A stretch of 64,000 nucleotides of DNA from Methanogenium sp. (GCA_030595665.1 JAUVCV010000004.1:16710-80709); one strand, 5' to 3'. Numbered from the stretch's first letter, positions 1-8,947 are shown. Program-made: numbers and translations. The notes: generated from the letters alone by a model not told the origin.

Positions 1-2100
1 GCTCCGGAGCAGCCCCCTGGGGTCTCCTTTACGGGTGTGCCGCTTACCGGTGATGCACCATTGAATGCGCAGTTTAATTCAACGGTCAGTGGGTCTGGAC
101 CATTTACCTATCTATGGAATTTCAGTGACGGAAGTACATCGAATGAAGTAAATCCAATGCATCTTTATTCATCTCCAGGGCTGTACACCGTCTCGCTCAC
201 GGTAACGAATTCTGCAGGTTCTACATCTGAAGTAAAAGAACAGTATATTGATGTTACTGGCATGCCTCTTCCGGTTGCCTGGTGGCGGTTTGATGAGGCG
301 TCAGGGAGCACTGCTGTTGATTCATCAGGGAATAACAATGATGGAACAATAGCGGGATACTCTGTTGATCGCCGTAGTGGTGCGTGCGGCACCGGTTTGT
401 ATTTCGATGGCAGTTCTACCTGGGTTAGTGTCCCGGATGATAACACGCTCAGTTTCAGTGATTCGTTCACCTTCGCCGGATGGTTTATGCCGGAAGTGCC
501 AATTACTCATCCGGGTCAGGGATTTGAATATGATACTCAGATTATTGGAAAGGGATATGATTATTACAATATTGACCAGTACTCCAATAATTATGAGATC
601 TTCCAACAGGTAGAAAATGGCAGGCTTTCGTTTGAAGCAAACGGGGCTAATGATCGTTTATCTAAACAGGCTTTCATCTCAGATGCCGGTGGTCTGTCTG
701 TTTCATATGATAACTGGTTCCATCTGGCAGTTGTTGTTGACGGCGGAGTGGGATCAGTCTATGTCGATGGTATCAAAGAGGGAATATTTTCTGTTGACAG
801 AACTCCGCTTCAGGAAAACAATGAGCCAGTTAGTATTGGCAGGCAGATTGTTTCCGGGTCTTTCTGGGCAGACTTTTACTATAAGGGAATGATGGATGAA
901 CTCTATCTCTATGGAACGGCGCTCACAGCAGCAGAGGTGAACACCCTCGCAGATGCGTGCACCCCACCCGTGGGAGACCCGCCGGAAGTTTCCTTCACAG
1001 CTGCCCCGGTTACGGGCGATGCACCGCTTGATGTGCAGTTCACGTCAACCGTGACAGGGACCACCCCTTTTACCTATGCATGGACCTTTGGTGAGGGGAC
1101 AACCTCGACAGAACAAAATCCGGTGCATATCTATACCAATGTCGGAACGTATGATGTCAGTCTGACGGTGACGAATGCTGTGGGTACGGATACACTTGAA
1201 AAAACTGCATATATCGACGTTACTGACGCCACGGTAAGTGCATTTGCTGAATATGTCGTCAATGAAAATGTATTCGTATATGGAAATAAGCTGGAATTTA
1301 AAGGAAATAGTATATTGGGTCCCGGGGCTACGATTCATATCACCGGCAAGGAGCTGAAAACAAATAATCTCAACGGCGGGTCTTCAATTGCAGTATCCAA
1401 TATCTATGTGGATGGAAAAATTGAACTTGATGGTGGTAGCGCAGGACTGGGTTCTCCAACGAGTCCGGGTTCAATCTATGTGAATGGCGAGCTGAAGTTG
1501 AAAAAAGGTTCCAGAGATATTTATGGGAATGTTTATGTCAGTAAGAAATGCTATTTGAAGGATCCTGTTATTCATGGAAATGTGTATGTTAATGGGGATC
1601 TGGAACTTGCTGACACTCCAGACCTGACTCAGGGAACTGCGTTCTATACGGGTGAATTTAAGTATCCAAAAAATATGGATAGTTCGATTCTGGATAAGTG
1701 TGTGAAAGTGGCTGCCGTGCCCGGTTTTGTCATTCCTGATTACAACATGCCGCCGGTAAAAAGTGATGACTTTTACTCATCCGGAGGATATGTCCCGGAT
1801 GGCACCCTTGCAAATAATATCAAAATATTTGCCAAAAAGTATACATCGAAGAAGTGGGTTCCCACTGCACAGAATGTAATCATTGTTGCAGAAGATGGTG
1901 ACATAAAACTGACTAAACTGGGTGGCAGTGGAGTTACTGGTGTATTATTTGCTCCAAAAGGGAAGGTTGAGTTTGATGGCGGGTTCTTTGAAGGAGTAGT
2001 CATCGCAAGGGATGGGTTCAAGGTAACAAGCGGTGGGACGACTGTCACCTTCAAAAATATGAACGAATATATCAGCAATCCGGCTGATTACCCATTCTGA
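1..2100 (+). CDS. PKD/LamG-domain surface protein, 5'-truncated by window edge
   Basis: The reading frame is open from the first base, so the true start lies upstream; the GTG at 37 falls inside a PKD domain and is not a credible start. In window codons the order is PKD domain (about 5-85, with the typical YLWNFSDGS and YTVSLTVTNSAG segments), LamG/concanavalin-like domain (about 92-315, starting WWRFDEASG), second PKD domain (about 320-410, TYAWTFGEGTTST), and a 285-residue glycine-rich C-terminal region with repeated short beta-type segments (SIYVNGELKLKKGS, GNVYVNGDLEL), which suggests a stacked beta fold like bactofilin or DUF7305-type domains. The C-terminus has no transmembrane helix. 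PKD and LamG domains are usual in secreted archaeal adhesins. Role inferred: cell-surface adhesion or envelope structure. The C-terminal domain is not identified with certainty. Confidence 0.85.
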   Translation, partial: APEQPPGVSFTGVPLTGDAPLNAQFNSTVSGSGPFTYLWNFSDGSTSNEVNPMHLYSSPGLYTVSLTVTNSAGSTSEVKEQYIDVTGMPLPVAWWRFDEASGSTAVDSSGNNNDGTIAGYSVDRRSGACGTGLYFDGSSTWVSVPDDNTLSFSDSFTFAGWFMPEVPITHPGQGFEYDTQIIGKGYDYYNIDQYSNNYEIFQQVENGRLSFEANGANDRLSKQAFISDAGGLSVSYDNWFHLAVVVDGGVGSVYVDGIKEGIFSVDRTPLQENNEPVSIGRQIVSGSFWADFYYKGMMDELYLYGTALTAAEVNTLADACTPPVGDPPEVSFTAAPVTGDAPLDVQFTSTVTGTTPFTYAWTFGEGTTSTEQNPVHIYTNVGTYDVSLTVTNAVGTDTLEKTAYIDVTDATVSAFAEYVVNENVFVYGNKLEFKGNSILGPGATIHITGKELKTNNLNGGSSIAVSNIYVDGKIELDGGSAGLGSPTSPGSIYVNGELKLKKGSRDIYGNVYVSKKCYLKDPVIHGNVYVNGDLELADTPDLTQGTAFYTGEFKYPKNMDSSILDKCVKVAAVPGFVIPDYNMPPVKSDDFYSSGGYVPDGTLANNIKIFAKKYTSKKWVPTAQNVIIVAEDGDIKLTKLGGSGVTGVLFAPKGKVEFDGGFFEGVVIARDGFKVTSGGTTVTFKNMNEYISNPADYPF

Positions 2101-2153
2101 TTTTTCACTGTCAACCGGAAGTAAAAAATATATCTGGATTCTGTATGCAGACA

Positions 2154-2178
2154 GGGGGTGCACGCCCTGGAGCACCCC
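2154..2178. terminator. GC-rich hairpin after the PKD gene
   Basis: GGGGTGC (2155-2161) pairs with GCACCCC (2172-2178) across a 10-nt loop, 55 bases after the PKD gene stop and before the convergent arvC gene. There is no long T-run after it, so it could be a processing or stability hairpin, not a classic terminator. Confidence 0.3.
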
Positions 2179-2317
2179 TCTTCACTATCTGTGTCTATAC
2201 CTGAAGATTTGACAGTATGATGCCCTGTCCTGAATATGATATGATTTGGTTTGTGAGCCCTGAAGAAAATTGAATTGTATTTTTTCGGGGTGGTGCTGAA
2301 GCATAAAAAAAGAGAAT

Positions 2318-2752
2318 TTATCGTCTTTTATTAGATTTTTTCTTTGACTTTGACTTCGATTTAGAAATTTTCCCCATTGAATGAATATCAACCATATAGC
2401 GGTCATCACTACCCATCCGTATAACAAGTTCATCACTTTCAGCGAGTTTTTCTAAATTGATTTCATAAGAACCAGGGTTGATGACCGTGATACTTTCGAT
2501 TCTGTCATACATCTCCACCTGGTTGGAAGTATGGGCGGTTTCTGGTCTTTTTTTATCTTCCTTTATCTCCAGAAACTGTTCTTTTGTCTCTTCTGCGATC
2601 TGCTTTATGCTTTTTTCCTCAAGCACATCCTTGTGCATATCCTGTGGGCTGATGAAGAGAAATTTTTTGCCGCCACAGCTGGGACACCCCTTGAGGATAA
2701 CATTTGATCCGTCTTCGAATTCCCGTCCGCATTGTGTGCACTTATGTGCCAT
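2318..2752 (-). CDS. arvC: ArvC-type zinc-ribbon protein (OapC/ArvC family)
   Basis: 144 residues. The N-terminus is a zinc ribbon with two CxxC pairs (CTQCGREF and CPSCGGKKF), followed by a charged linker, a beta-rich middle (YEINLEKLAESDELVIRMG) and a lysine/serine-rich tail. This matches the archaeal OapC/ArvC zinc-ribbon family. It is last in a three-gene minus-strand operon after the DUF2073 and Era-like GTPase genes, 6 bp from its neighbour, with an SD-like GGTGAAG before the ATG. In Haloferax the operon is needed for extracellular vesicle formation (known for the family); the same role here is inference. The basic tail may bind nucleic acid or membrane lipid. Confidence 0.8.
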   Translation of the reverse strand: MAHKCTQCGREFEDGSNVILKGCPSCGGKKFLFISPQDMHKDVLEEKSIKQIAEETKEQFLEIKEDKKRPETAHTSNQVEMYDRIESITVINPGSYEINLEKLAESDELVIRMGSDDRYMVDIHSMGKISKSKSKSKKKSNKRR

Positions 2753-2758
2753 CGTACT

Positions 2759-3133
2759 TCACCGTGATGATACCCAGGCGCTTATGAGGTCTTTGTCCTT
2801 CTTTATTGTTTTCATCTGGTTTGCAGGACCGATGACCGTCATGCGTGTCGCTGACACTTTTTTCCCGAAGAGTTTTCCAAAGAGGCCCCCTCCTGATGAA
2901 GAAGCATCCTTTGCTGCATAGGTCTCCATCTCAATCCCGGAAAATCCGTCAGGTGTAATCTTCTGCATGGTCAATTCTATCAGTCCGCTCTGTTCATCCG
3001 GTGTAAGCCCTTTTTCCAGAACAACAATGTTTCCTTCCATGACATCATCAATAATCAGACGTATCTTCTCCATTTTTGTCATTCTTTCAAGCCTGTCTGC
3101 AGAAATCAAGTCTATCTGAACTCCCTGTATCAT
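2759..3133 (-). CDS. arvB: ArvB/DUF2073 family protein
   Basis: Small soluble protein of the archaeal DUF2073 (OapB/ArvB) family, always found next to an Era-like GTPase and a zinc-ribbon protein. The ATG at 3133 (MIQGVQIDL) is preferred over the upstream TTG because GGTGA, which also ends the GTPase gene, sits six bases before it; this gives 124 residues. No enzymatic motif is visible. A glycine/serine-rich, basic segment (SSSGGGLFGKLFGKK) interrupts two beta/alpha halves. Operon position implies it works with the GTPase; in Haloferax ArvB is part of the vesiculation system. Biochemical function unknown. Confidence 0.78.
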   Translation of the reverse strand: MIQGVQIDLISADRLERMTKMEKIRLIIDDVMEGNIVVLEKGLTPDEQSGLIELTMQKITPDGFSGIEMETYAAKDASSSGGGLFGKLFGKKVSATRMTVIGPANQMKTIKKDKDLISAWVSSR

Positions 3134-3139
3134 CTGCAA

Positions 3140-3781
3140 TCACCCGAAATATTCGAGCATCTTTTCATAGAGCTCTTCCATGTTGTTTCCTTCAAGACCA
3201 GATACCGGAATCACCGGGTGCTGGGGGAATGCCTTTCTGATTGCAGAAGCTGACGCATCCGGCAGATCAATTTTATTTGCGACAATGATTACCGGTAAAT
3301 CCCTGCTCTCAATGATGCCAACCAGCATGATATTTACCTGGGTGAACGGGTCGAGTGTTGCGTCAAGCATATAGATGACGCCATCTATATCCTCACGAAG
3401 CCAGTGCATTGCTTCAGCAACTCCCTCTGTAGCTTCACGGGCACGTTTTATTGCATCATCCTTTTCCATTCCATATTCAATGAATTCCTGGTAATCGATT
3501 TTTGTTGTCACACCTGGTGTATCCACAATATCAATTGTTACCGTGTTTCCATTCTGGTTTGAGATAGTGATGCCTTCTTTGCGCCGTGCACGTCTGGTTT
3601 CATGGGGTATTTCACTAACAGGTCCCAATGCATCTCCTGTCCAGTCCCGTACTATCCGGTTTGACAGCGTTGTTTTTCCGGCGTTAGGGGGGCCGTATAT
3701 ACCTATTCGTGACTGACGCTTCTTAAAAAATGCATTTAAAAATTTTGAAAGTCTTTTTCTTGTTCGTATAAAAAAATTCAT
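3140..3781 (-). CDS. arvA: Era-like small GTPase ArvA (OapA)
   Basis: 213-residue GTPase with G1 GPPNAGKTT (about residues 30-38), G3 DTPG and G4 NKID, the pattern of Era/Der-like TRAFAC GTPases. The first 25 residues are strongly basic and aromatic, and could bind membrane. It is first in the operon with DUF2073 and zinc-ribbon genes. The GGAGGG before the ATG is a strong ribosome binding site. Work in Haloferax shows a homologous GTPase (ArvA) drives extracellular vesicle formation; earlier it was called OapA because it lies near a replication origin in haloarchaea. No origin repeats are visible beside it here. Function in this organism is inferred from the family and the intact operon. Confidence 0.82.
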   Translation of the reverse strand: MNFFIRTRKRLSKFLNAFFKKRQSRIGIYGPPNAGKTTLSNRIVRDWTGDALGPVSEIPHETRRARRKEGITISNQNGNTVTIDIVDTPGVTTKIDYQEFIEYGMEKDDAIKRAREATEGVAEAMHWLREDIDGVIYMLDATLDPFTQVNIMLVGIIESRDLPVIIVANKIDLPDASASAIRKAFPQHPVIPVSGLEGNNMEELYEKMLEYFG

Positions 3782-3986
3782 AATTCCCTCCTGAAAGCAG
3801 ATTACCCTATTCAGATATCTGTTTTCCCTGATAATATAGATTTATTCTTGCACGTGGGAAATTAAAAGGAATTATCTGGTCATCATGGCTGAGATGTGCA
3901 TATTCAGTATTCTTTTATACGAATACGGCACAATAGCCCATTATACTACTTCTGCTTTATTTTAATGCAGAAAAAAGGTGATCTGA

Positions 3987-4553
3987 GTGAGTGATAACAG
4001 GATGAACCAAATGCGGTTTGAAACACGTATCCTTCTCAAAGAAGTGATCCGGTTTCGCCCCACAACAATAGACTCGGGATCAACGGTTGCACATGCCGCT
4101 GAGAAGATGTGTCGTGATGAAGTTGGCAGTTGTATTGTGCTGAAGAAAAACGCACCTGTCGGTATCGTTACAGAACAGGATATCAATTGTAAGGTTGTTG
4201 CAAAGAACAGAGTGCCGGGTGACGTGTTTATTCATGAAGTGATGAGCACACCACTGATTACCATAGGCCTTGATAAAACCGTCGAGGATGCTGCCAATAT
4301 CATGATGAAGAATAAAGTCCGGAGAATTCCTGTTGTAGAGAATTCACGGGTTGTTGGTATGGTTACCGTACGTGATATTCTGGCGGTATCAAACCAAATG
4401 AATGGCATAATGTCCAATCTCATAGAAATAAACCGTCTCGATGAGTTTGTTGACGGAATCTGTGATGAATGTGGCTGCATGTCAGATAACCTGACGAATG
4501 TTGACGGAAACATGGTCTGCCCCGGATGTCGTGGAGAAGACGATCCATTATGA
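3987..4553 (+). CDS. CBS-domain pair protein with C-terminal zinc ribbon
   Basis: 188 residues: two CBS domains (about 14-70 and 76-130, with VGIVTEQDI and VGMVTVRDI signatures) followed by a zinc ribbon (CDECGC and CPGC). CBS pairs bind adenine nucleotides such as AMP, ATP or SAM; the zinc ribbon suggests nucleic-acid or protein binding. The GTG start at 3987 is chosen because GGTGA lies six bases upstream. First of four consecutive CBS genes; its stop overlaps the next start by ATGA, so the first two are translationally coupled. Ligand and target are unknown. Confidence 0.85.
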   Translation: MSDNRMNQMRFETRILLKEVIRFRPTTIDSGSTVAHAAEKMCRDEVGSCIVLKKNAPVGIVTEQDINCKVVAKNRVPGDVFIHEVMSTPLITIGLDKTVEDAANIMMKNKVRRIPVVENSRVVGMVTVRDILAVSNQMNGIMSNLIEINRLDEFVDGICDECGCMSDNLTNVDGNMVCPGCRGEDDPL

Positions 4554-5350
4554 TGGTCGTATCCGACCTGATGCGTGAAATACCTGAGTTGTATCCGGAT
4601 GATCTGGTTACAAAGGCGAGAAAGTATCTTCGTGAGGATTCATTCAGAGAAATCTTTGTCAAAAACAGAGAGGGAAATCTGGTCGGATATGTTGACCTTT
4701 CGGATGCGATTCTTGTAAATGATACTAAATCAAATCTGGAGGTCCGGACATTTCTCCGCGATGCACCGTTTGTGCATTCTGAGGATTCGATAGAAGAAGC
4801 CCTTCTGCAGATCAGGGACGCGCAGACAGACAGTGCGGCGGTCTGCTCTGATACAGGAGAACTGATAGGGGCAGTGCAACTGGCTGCACTCTTCCCGGTT
4901 ATCATGTCACGGCAACAACCTGAAGGACTGGTAAGTGAGTATATGACTGAACAGGTGGTTACATGCAATCCGGATGACCCGTTGCATGCCGTCTATTCAA
5001 CAATAACGGAGAGTGGGTTTGATGCACTTCCTGTTGAGGAGGGAGGTTCTATTCTGGGAATGATCTCCAGAAAAGATCTGATCACTCATGGACACATACG
5101 CCGCTCAATTGAAGCAAAGCATAAAACGCCGGTCGAATATGTCATGGTCACCCCTGCCATTATCACCTTCAGAAATGATACAATAGGGGATGCAGCACAG
5201 GCAATGATGCGGTATGATGTCAGCCGTCTTCCGGTTATTGAATCGGATGGACAGATAGCTGGTATCATATCCCGTCAGGATATTCTAAGTGCTCTTGAAT
5301 TACCGGGAGTTGTACATGCGCAGAAATCAGAAAAATACGAAACCAGCTGA
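4550..5350 (+). CDS. CBS-domain protein with four CBS motifs
   Basis: The start is placed at the ATG at 4550, which overlaps the previous stop (ATGA); the longer frame from 4526 adds eight residues inside the upstream zinc ribbon. 266 residues with CBS motifs near the N-terminus (VGYVDLSDAI), a degenerate one (IGAVQLAALF), and two well-kept ones (LGMISRKDLI, AGIISRQDIL), so probably two Bateman modules. No catalytic or DNA-binding domain is visible. Expected to sense adenosine nucleotides and to act on a partner; the partner could be one of the neighbouring CBS proteins. Confidence 0.82.
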   Translation: MMVVSDLMREIPELYPDDLVTKARKYLREDSFREIFVKNREGNLVGYVDLSDAILVNDTKSNLEVRTFLRDAPFVHSEDSIEEALLQIRDAQTDSAAVCSDTGELIGAVQLAALFPVIMSRQQPEGLVSEYMTEQVVTCNPDDPLHAVYSTITESGFDALPVEEGGSILGMISRKDLITHGHIRRSIEAKHKTPVEYVMVTPAIITFRNDTIGDAAQAMMRYDVSRLPVIESDGQIAGIISRQDILSALELPGVVHAQKSEKYETS

Positions 5351-6260
5351 TGAAATGAGGACAAATCCTGGAAAGATGAATGGACACCCGGTAGAATTTT
5401 CAACCAATAAGCCGGGGCACTCTTCAGAAATTCTGGCTATTGGAACCAGTGATGTTTATTCTGTTCCCCAGACGATGCAGATTATCAAGGCCGTCACGGC
5501 CATGAGTACAAAAGGATTTCGCCGGTTGCCGGTTACCGACCCGGGTACAGGAATGCTGCGGGGTCTTGTTACTGCAGGTGATGTGGTCAACCTTATGGGC
5601 GGGGGATCAAAATATAACCTTGTCAGGGTCAAACATCAGGGACAGATTCTTTCAGCAATCAATGAACCGGTAAAGGAGATAATGTCAACAAAACTTGAGA
5701 CGGTTCATCCCGGTGATGAACTTCCCGCCGTTGTTGACAGAATTGTAACAACCAGATTCGGCGGCCTTCCTATTGTCAATGGAGATAACAGGCTGCTGGG
5801 AATAATCACTGAGCGCGATGTATTGCAGGTCCTTACATCGTATAAAAGTGCAAGTCTTGTTGAAGATGTGATGACGACATCGCCGCATGTCATCACGCCT
5901 GATGAAACAATTCAGGGTGCAGGTAAAGAGATGACAGAGCGGCATTTCAGACGCTTGCCTGTTGTCAGTAATGATGTGCTCTTTGGCATCGTGACGGCAA
6001 TGGATATTATGAAATATGTCGGGGATGGTACTATCTTTGAGAAGATGACCACTGGTTCAACAGATGATGTTCTCGGAATTTCGGTGCGCTCTCTGATTAA
6101 AGGGGATCTTATGACAACAAATCCAACCGTTAATGTTGGTGATGTGGCACGATTTATGCTTTCAAAAGGTGTTGGTGCCCTGCCGGTTATAGAAGATTCT
6201 CATCTGGTTGGCATAATTACAGAATATGATCTTGTCCGGGCTCTTCAGAATGAGCTGTGA
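5316..6260 (+). CDS. CBS-domain protein with four CBS motifs
   Basis: Start set at ATG 5316 (MRRNQKNTK), preceded by GGGAG six bases upstream and overlapping the previous gene by 35 bp; a GTG at 5289 would add nine residues without such a site. About 314 residues: a polar N-terminal 30 residues, then four CBS motifs (GLVTAGDVV, LGIITERDVL, FGIVTAMDI, VGIITEYDLV). The doubled module could bind two to four nucleotides. Overlapping genes imply a co-translated operon. No output domain is seen. Confidence 0.82.
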   Translation: MRRNQKNTKPADEMRTNPGKMNGHPVEFSTNKPGHSSEILAIGTSDVYSVPQTMQIIKAVTAMSTKGFRRLPVTDPGTGMLRGLVTAGDVVNLMGGGSKYNLVRVKHQGQILSAINEPVKEIMSTKLETVHPGDELPAVVDRIVTTRFGGLPIVNGDNRLLGIITERDVLQVLTSYKSASLVEDVMTTSPHVITPDETIQGAGKEMTERHFRRLPVVSNDVLFGIVTAMDIMKYVGDGTIFEKMTTGSTDDVLGISVRSLIKGDLMTTNPTVNVGDVARFMLSKGVGALPVIEDSHLVGIITEYDLVRALQNEL

Positions 6261-6297
6261 TGTTGTTACATTCGGTAAGTAAATCAGGATTGGTATC

Positions 6298-6361
6298 AAA
6301 AAGCACGTAATTGCATTGGTGCTTTTTCGGCATTCTCCCTCTGTGGAACAAGGAGGATGCC
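6298..6361 (+). terminator. Tandem hairpins between the third and fourth CBS genes
   Basis: Hairpin 1: AAAAAGCAC (6298-6306) pairs perfectly with GTGCTTTTT (6319-6327). Hairpin 2 follows after one base: GGCATTCTCC (6329-6338) with GGAGGATGCC (6352-6361), nine Watson-Crick pairs and one wobble. The first resembles an intrinsic terminator with U-rich 3' arm; the second could also hide a GGAGG ribosome-binding motif. They separate the three coupled CBS genes from the fourth. Termination or attenuation is inferred. Confidence 0.5.
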
Positions 6362-6449
6362 TGATGAACAGATCGGTGAACATTAACCTTTATGTCCTGT
6401 ATGATGAAACAGGATTTTTGAATAGGATATGTATCCAGGAAGTGGCATA

Positions 6450-7226
6450 ATGAGTCAGGAAATATTAGTCAAAGATGTGATGTCCAAGTCGATTACCATT
6501 GCTAAATCTGCTCTGATTACCGAAGCGCTTGATAAAATGCTTGCAGATGGCGTGGATCCACTGATCGTTACAAATAATGGATCCGTTGTCGGAACAATAT
6601 CCAGAGCAGCTATTGCTGAAACCCTTGGTAGCAAGAAAACGTCCACTCTGGCACCTACGCAGATTCATGTAGCAAACCGAACTGATGAAAATTTCACATC
6701 AGTCTACGTGGATGAAGAGGCAGATATACTAATTCCGCTTCTCCAGGAATATAAATTGGCTGTTGTGCTCGATAGCGAGCATAAACTCGTTGGGAAGGTT
6801 GATGCAACTGATATTCTTAAGGTGATGGTACCGGATACCCCAACAAAGAATCTGATTCAGAAAGCATCGGTAATTGGTCCGGATGAGAGAGTCATTCATC
6901 TTCGCAGGCGTATGCTTGATGAAAATGTAAATAAATTCATTGTTATGGATAATGGCACCATCATCGGTATTGTTACCGAAACGGATATGGCGCGGGCAAT
7001 GCGTGATTTCCGGATGCGTGTTGACGGGAAACATCAGGACAACCAGATAAAAAATATCTTTGTAAGGGATATTATGACGGCTCCTGCCCTCTCGCTTGAA
7101 GAAACTTCAGCAGTCTCTGAGTTTGCTGAACTGATTGGAAGGAAAGGGATCAGTTCAGTTCCTGTCACAAAAGATGGAAAACTCATGGGAATTATCACTA
7201 AGGATTCAATGCTTATCGCATTGTAA
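6450..7226 (+). CDS. CBS-domain protein with four CBS motifs
   Basis: The ATG at 6450 (MSQEILVKDVM) is preferred to 6429 since the CBS fold begins there and AGGA lies nine bases upstream. 258 residues in two halves, each opening with a VKDVMSKS or VRDIMTAP type segment and containing CBS motifs (VGTISRAAI, VGKVDATDIL, IGIVTETDMA, MGIITKDSML). It probably folds as two Bateman modules. It has its own promoter/leader region after a tandem hairpin. Ligand and partner are unknown. Confidence 0.82.
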   Translation: MSQEILVKDVMSKSITIAKSALITEALDKMLADGVDPLIVTNNGSVVGTISRAAIAETLGSKKTSTLAPTQIHVANRTDENFTSVYVDEEADILIPLLQEYKLAVVLDSEHKLVGKVDATDILKVMVPDTPTKNLIQKASVIGPDERVIHLRRRMLDENVNKFIVMDNGTIIGIVTETDMARAMRDFRMRVDGKHQDNQIKNIFVRDIMTAPALSLEETSAVSEFAELIGRKGISSVPVTKDGKLMGIITKDSMLIAL

Positions 7227-7288
7227 ATCTACCCTTTTTTTGAATTGGATGGTATTATATTTTCTCAGCACAATCCATTAATGCAATT

Positions 7289-8260
7289 ATGAAACCGATT
7301 ACTCCTGTACTGCCTGTGCGCGAAATCGACAAACTTCTGTTGAGCATGGCAAATAGTGGATTTCAGGGGAGAAAACTGGGTGAATCTCTGAATGTCTGGA
7401 AAAGTATGATCGAAGATCCCGACTGCACAATATTATTGGGCCTTTCTGGTGCAATGATTCCCGCAGGCATGCGGGCATGTCTTTCTGAACTTGTTGAACG
7501 CCGATATGTGGATGTAATTGTCTCAACAGGTGCGAATATTTTTCACGACATTTGTGAACATCAGGGTGTACATCATTATCGTGGGCATCACCAGGTGGAT
7601 GATGTAGAGTTATTCAATAAAGGAATTGACAGGATTTATGATGTTTTTGCGTACGAAGGTGAATTCAGGGATGTTGACCGGTTAATTGCAGAGTATGCCC
7701 ATTCAATATCGCCATATTCCGGTTCATCCCGTGACTTCATCAAAAAACTGACAGGGCATTTACAGGAAAGGTGGCCTTCGGGAAGGTCTCTCGTTTCTGC
7801 ATGTGCAGATGCAGGAGTGCCTGTTTTTATTCCTGCATTGTCAGATTCATCAATTGGAATTGCTCTGTTAATGGCACGGAGGGAGGGCGCTGACATAAAT
7901 ATTGACCAACTGGCGGATGCAGATGAAATAACACAGATTGTGGAAAAGTCTCAGAAAACCGGTGTGATTTATGTTGGGGGTGGTGTGCCTAAAAATTTTA
8001 TTCAACAGACGCAGGTCATTGCTTCAATTCATAATAACGACTGCGGGGGTCATGCGTATGCCATCCAGTATACAACAGATGCTCCTCACTGGGGTGGTCT
8101 TTCCGGCTGCACCTTTGAGGAAGCTGTCAGCTGGGGAAAGGAATCTGTGAACTCTACTCAGGCACAGGTGTTTTGTGATGCGACAATTGCGCTGCCTCTT
8201 GTGGTTTCCGGGTTAAAAGGTCTGAATTTGGAAAGAATGGCGTCGCCCAATCGGTTTTAA
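7289..8260 (+). CDS. dys: Deoxyhypusine synthase
   Basis: Transfers the butylamine of spermidine (NAD-dependent) to a lysine of archaeal initiation factor aIF5A, the first step to hypusine. 323 residues, typical length. It has the conserved NAD-site segments (LGLSGAMIPAG, VSTGANIFHD) and the active-site EEAVSWGK, whose lysine forms the enzyme-butylimine intermediate; HWGGLSGCT precedes it as in the family. Single gene with a TATA-like stretch and short leader upstream, followed by tRNA-Ser. High certainty. Confidence 0.95.
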   Translation: MKPITPVLPVREIDKLLLSMANSGFQGRKLGESLNVWKSMIEDPDCTILLGLSGAMIPAGMRACLSELVERRYVDVIVSTGANIFHDICEHQGVHHYRGHHQVDDVELFNKGIDRIYDVFAYEGEFRDVDRLIAEYAHSISPYSGSSRDFIKKLTGHLQERWPSGRSLVSACADAGVPVFIPALSDSSIGIALLMARREGADINIDQLADADEITQIVEKSQKTGVIYVGGGVPKNFIQQTQVIASIHNNDCGGHAYAIQYTTDAPHWGGLSGCTFEEAVSWGKESVNSTQAQVFCDATIALPLVVSGLKGLNLERMASPNRF

Positions 8261-8369
8261 TACCACCACTATTAAATACATTCTTCTCCCATACAGTAAG
8301 GTAACATTCATGGAGCAACAACGTTTGTTTGTGTTGCGAGTGTCGTAATTGATGCGAGATTATATCTCT

Positions 8370-8453
8370 GTTGAGGTAGCCAAGCCAGGCATGGCGCGGG
8401 GTTGCTAACCCCGTGTCCCTTGGGACTCGGGGGTTCAAATCCCTCCCTCAACG
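8370..8453 (+). tRNA. tRNA-Ser (GCT)
   Basis: Acceptor GTTGAGG (8370-8376) pairs with CCTCAAC (8446-8452), discriminator G. The anticodon stem CGGGG/CCCCG encloses loop TTGCTAA, giving anticodon GCT, which reads AGC and AGU serine codons. The long variable arm is the class II feature of serine tRNAs. T-arm GGGGGTTCAAATCCCTC. CCA is not encoded and there is no intron. It precedes the ribosomal protein cluster by 34 bp. Confidence 0.93.
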
Positions 8454-8487
8454 CTTTAAGAGTATATCTCAATGTGAGGCTGACTGA

Positions 8488-8937
8488 ATGGAAGAACAAG
8501 AGATCAACTACTTCGTCAGGATTGAGAACACTGACCTTGACGGTACAAAAGCGGTTCTTATTGCATTAACCGGACTTCCGGGTATCGGTATGCATACTGC
8601 ATCTGTGATTTCAAAACTCGCAGATGTTGACCCGCGGAAAACACTGGGTCTTCTTTCAGAAGAACCGGTAGACCGCATTCGTGCGGTTATTGCCGACTAC
8701 AAGGATCGTGTGCCAACCTGGATGCTTAACAGGCAGAAAGATGTCTACACCGGAGAAGCAAAACAGCTTCTCGGTCAGGACTTGAGAATGGCAATAGAAG
8801 ATGATGTTAACCGGATGCGTAAAATTCGCAGCTACCGGGGTATTCGTCATGAAACCGGCCAGAAAGTGCGTGGACAGCGTACTAAATCGACAGGTCGTAC
8901 TGGCACCACCGTTGGTGTGAGAAGAAAGAAGGTCTGA
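8488..8937 (+). CDS. rps13: Ribosomal protein uS13
   Basis: 149-residue archaeal S13 of the small subunit head, which contacts the large subunit and the P-site tRNA. The [12 protein letters not shown] helix-turn region and the basic C-terminal tail ([14 protein letters not shown]) are diagnostic. First gene of the conserved archaeal order rps13-rps4-rps11-rpoD-rpl18e-rpl13-rps9-rpoN, with small gaps, so one operon. Confidence 0.97.
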   Translation: MEEQEINYFVRIENTDLDGTKAVLIALTGLPGIGMHTASVISKLADVDPRKTLGLLSEEPVDRIRAVIADYKDRVPTWMLNRQKDVYTGEAKQLLGQDLRMAIEDDVNRMRKIRSYRGIRHETGQKVRGQRTKSTGRTGTTVGVRRKKV

Positions 8938-8947
8938 GGTTTTTAGT

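Noticed and set aside
4420..4968. 182-residue minus-strand frame inside the CBS genes
   Set aside because: Serine/arginine-rich antisense frame over two well-supported CBS proteins.
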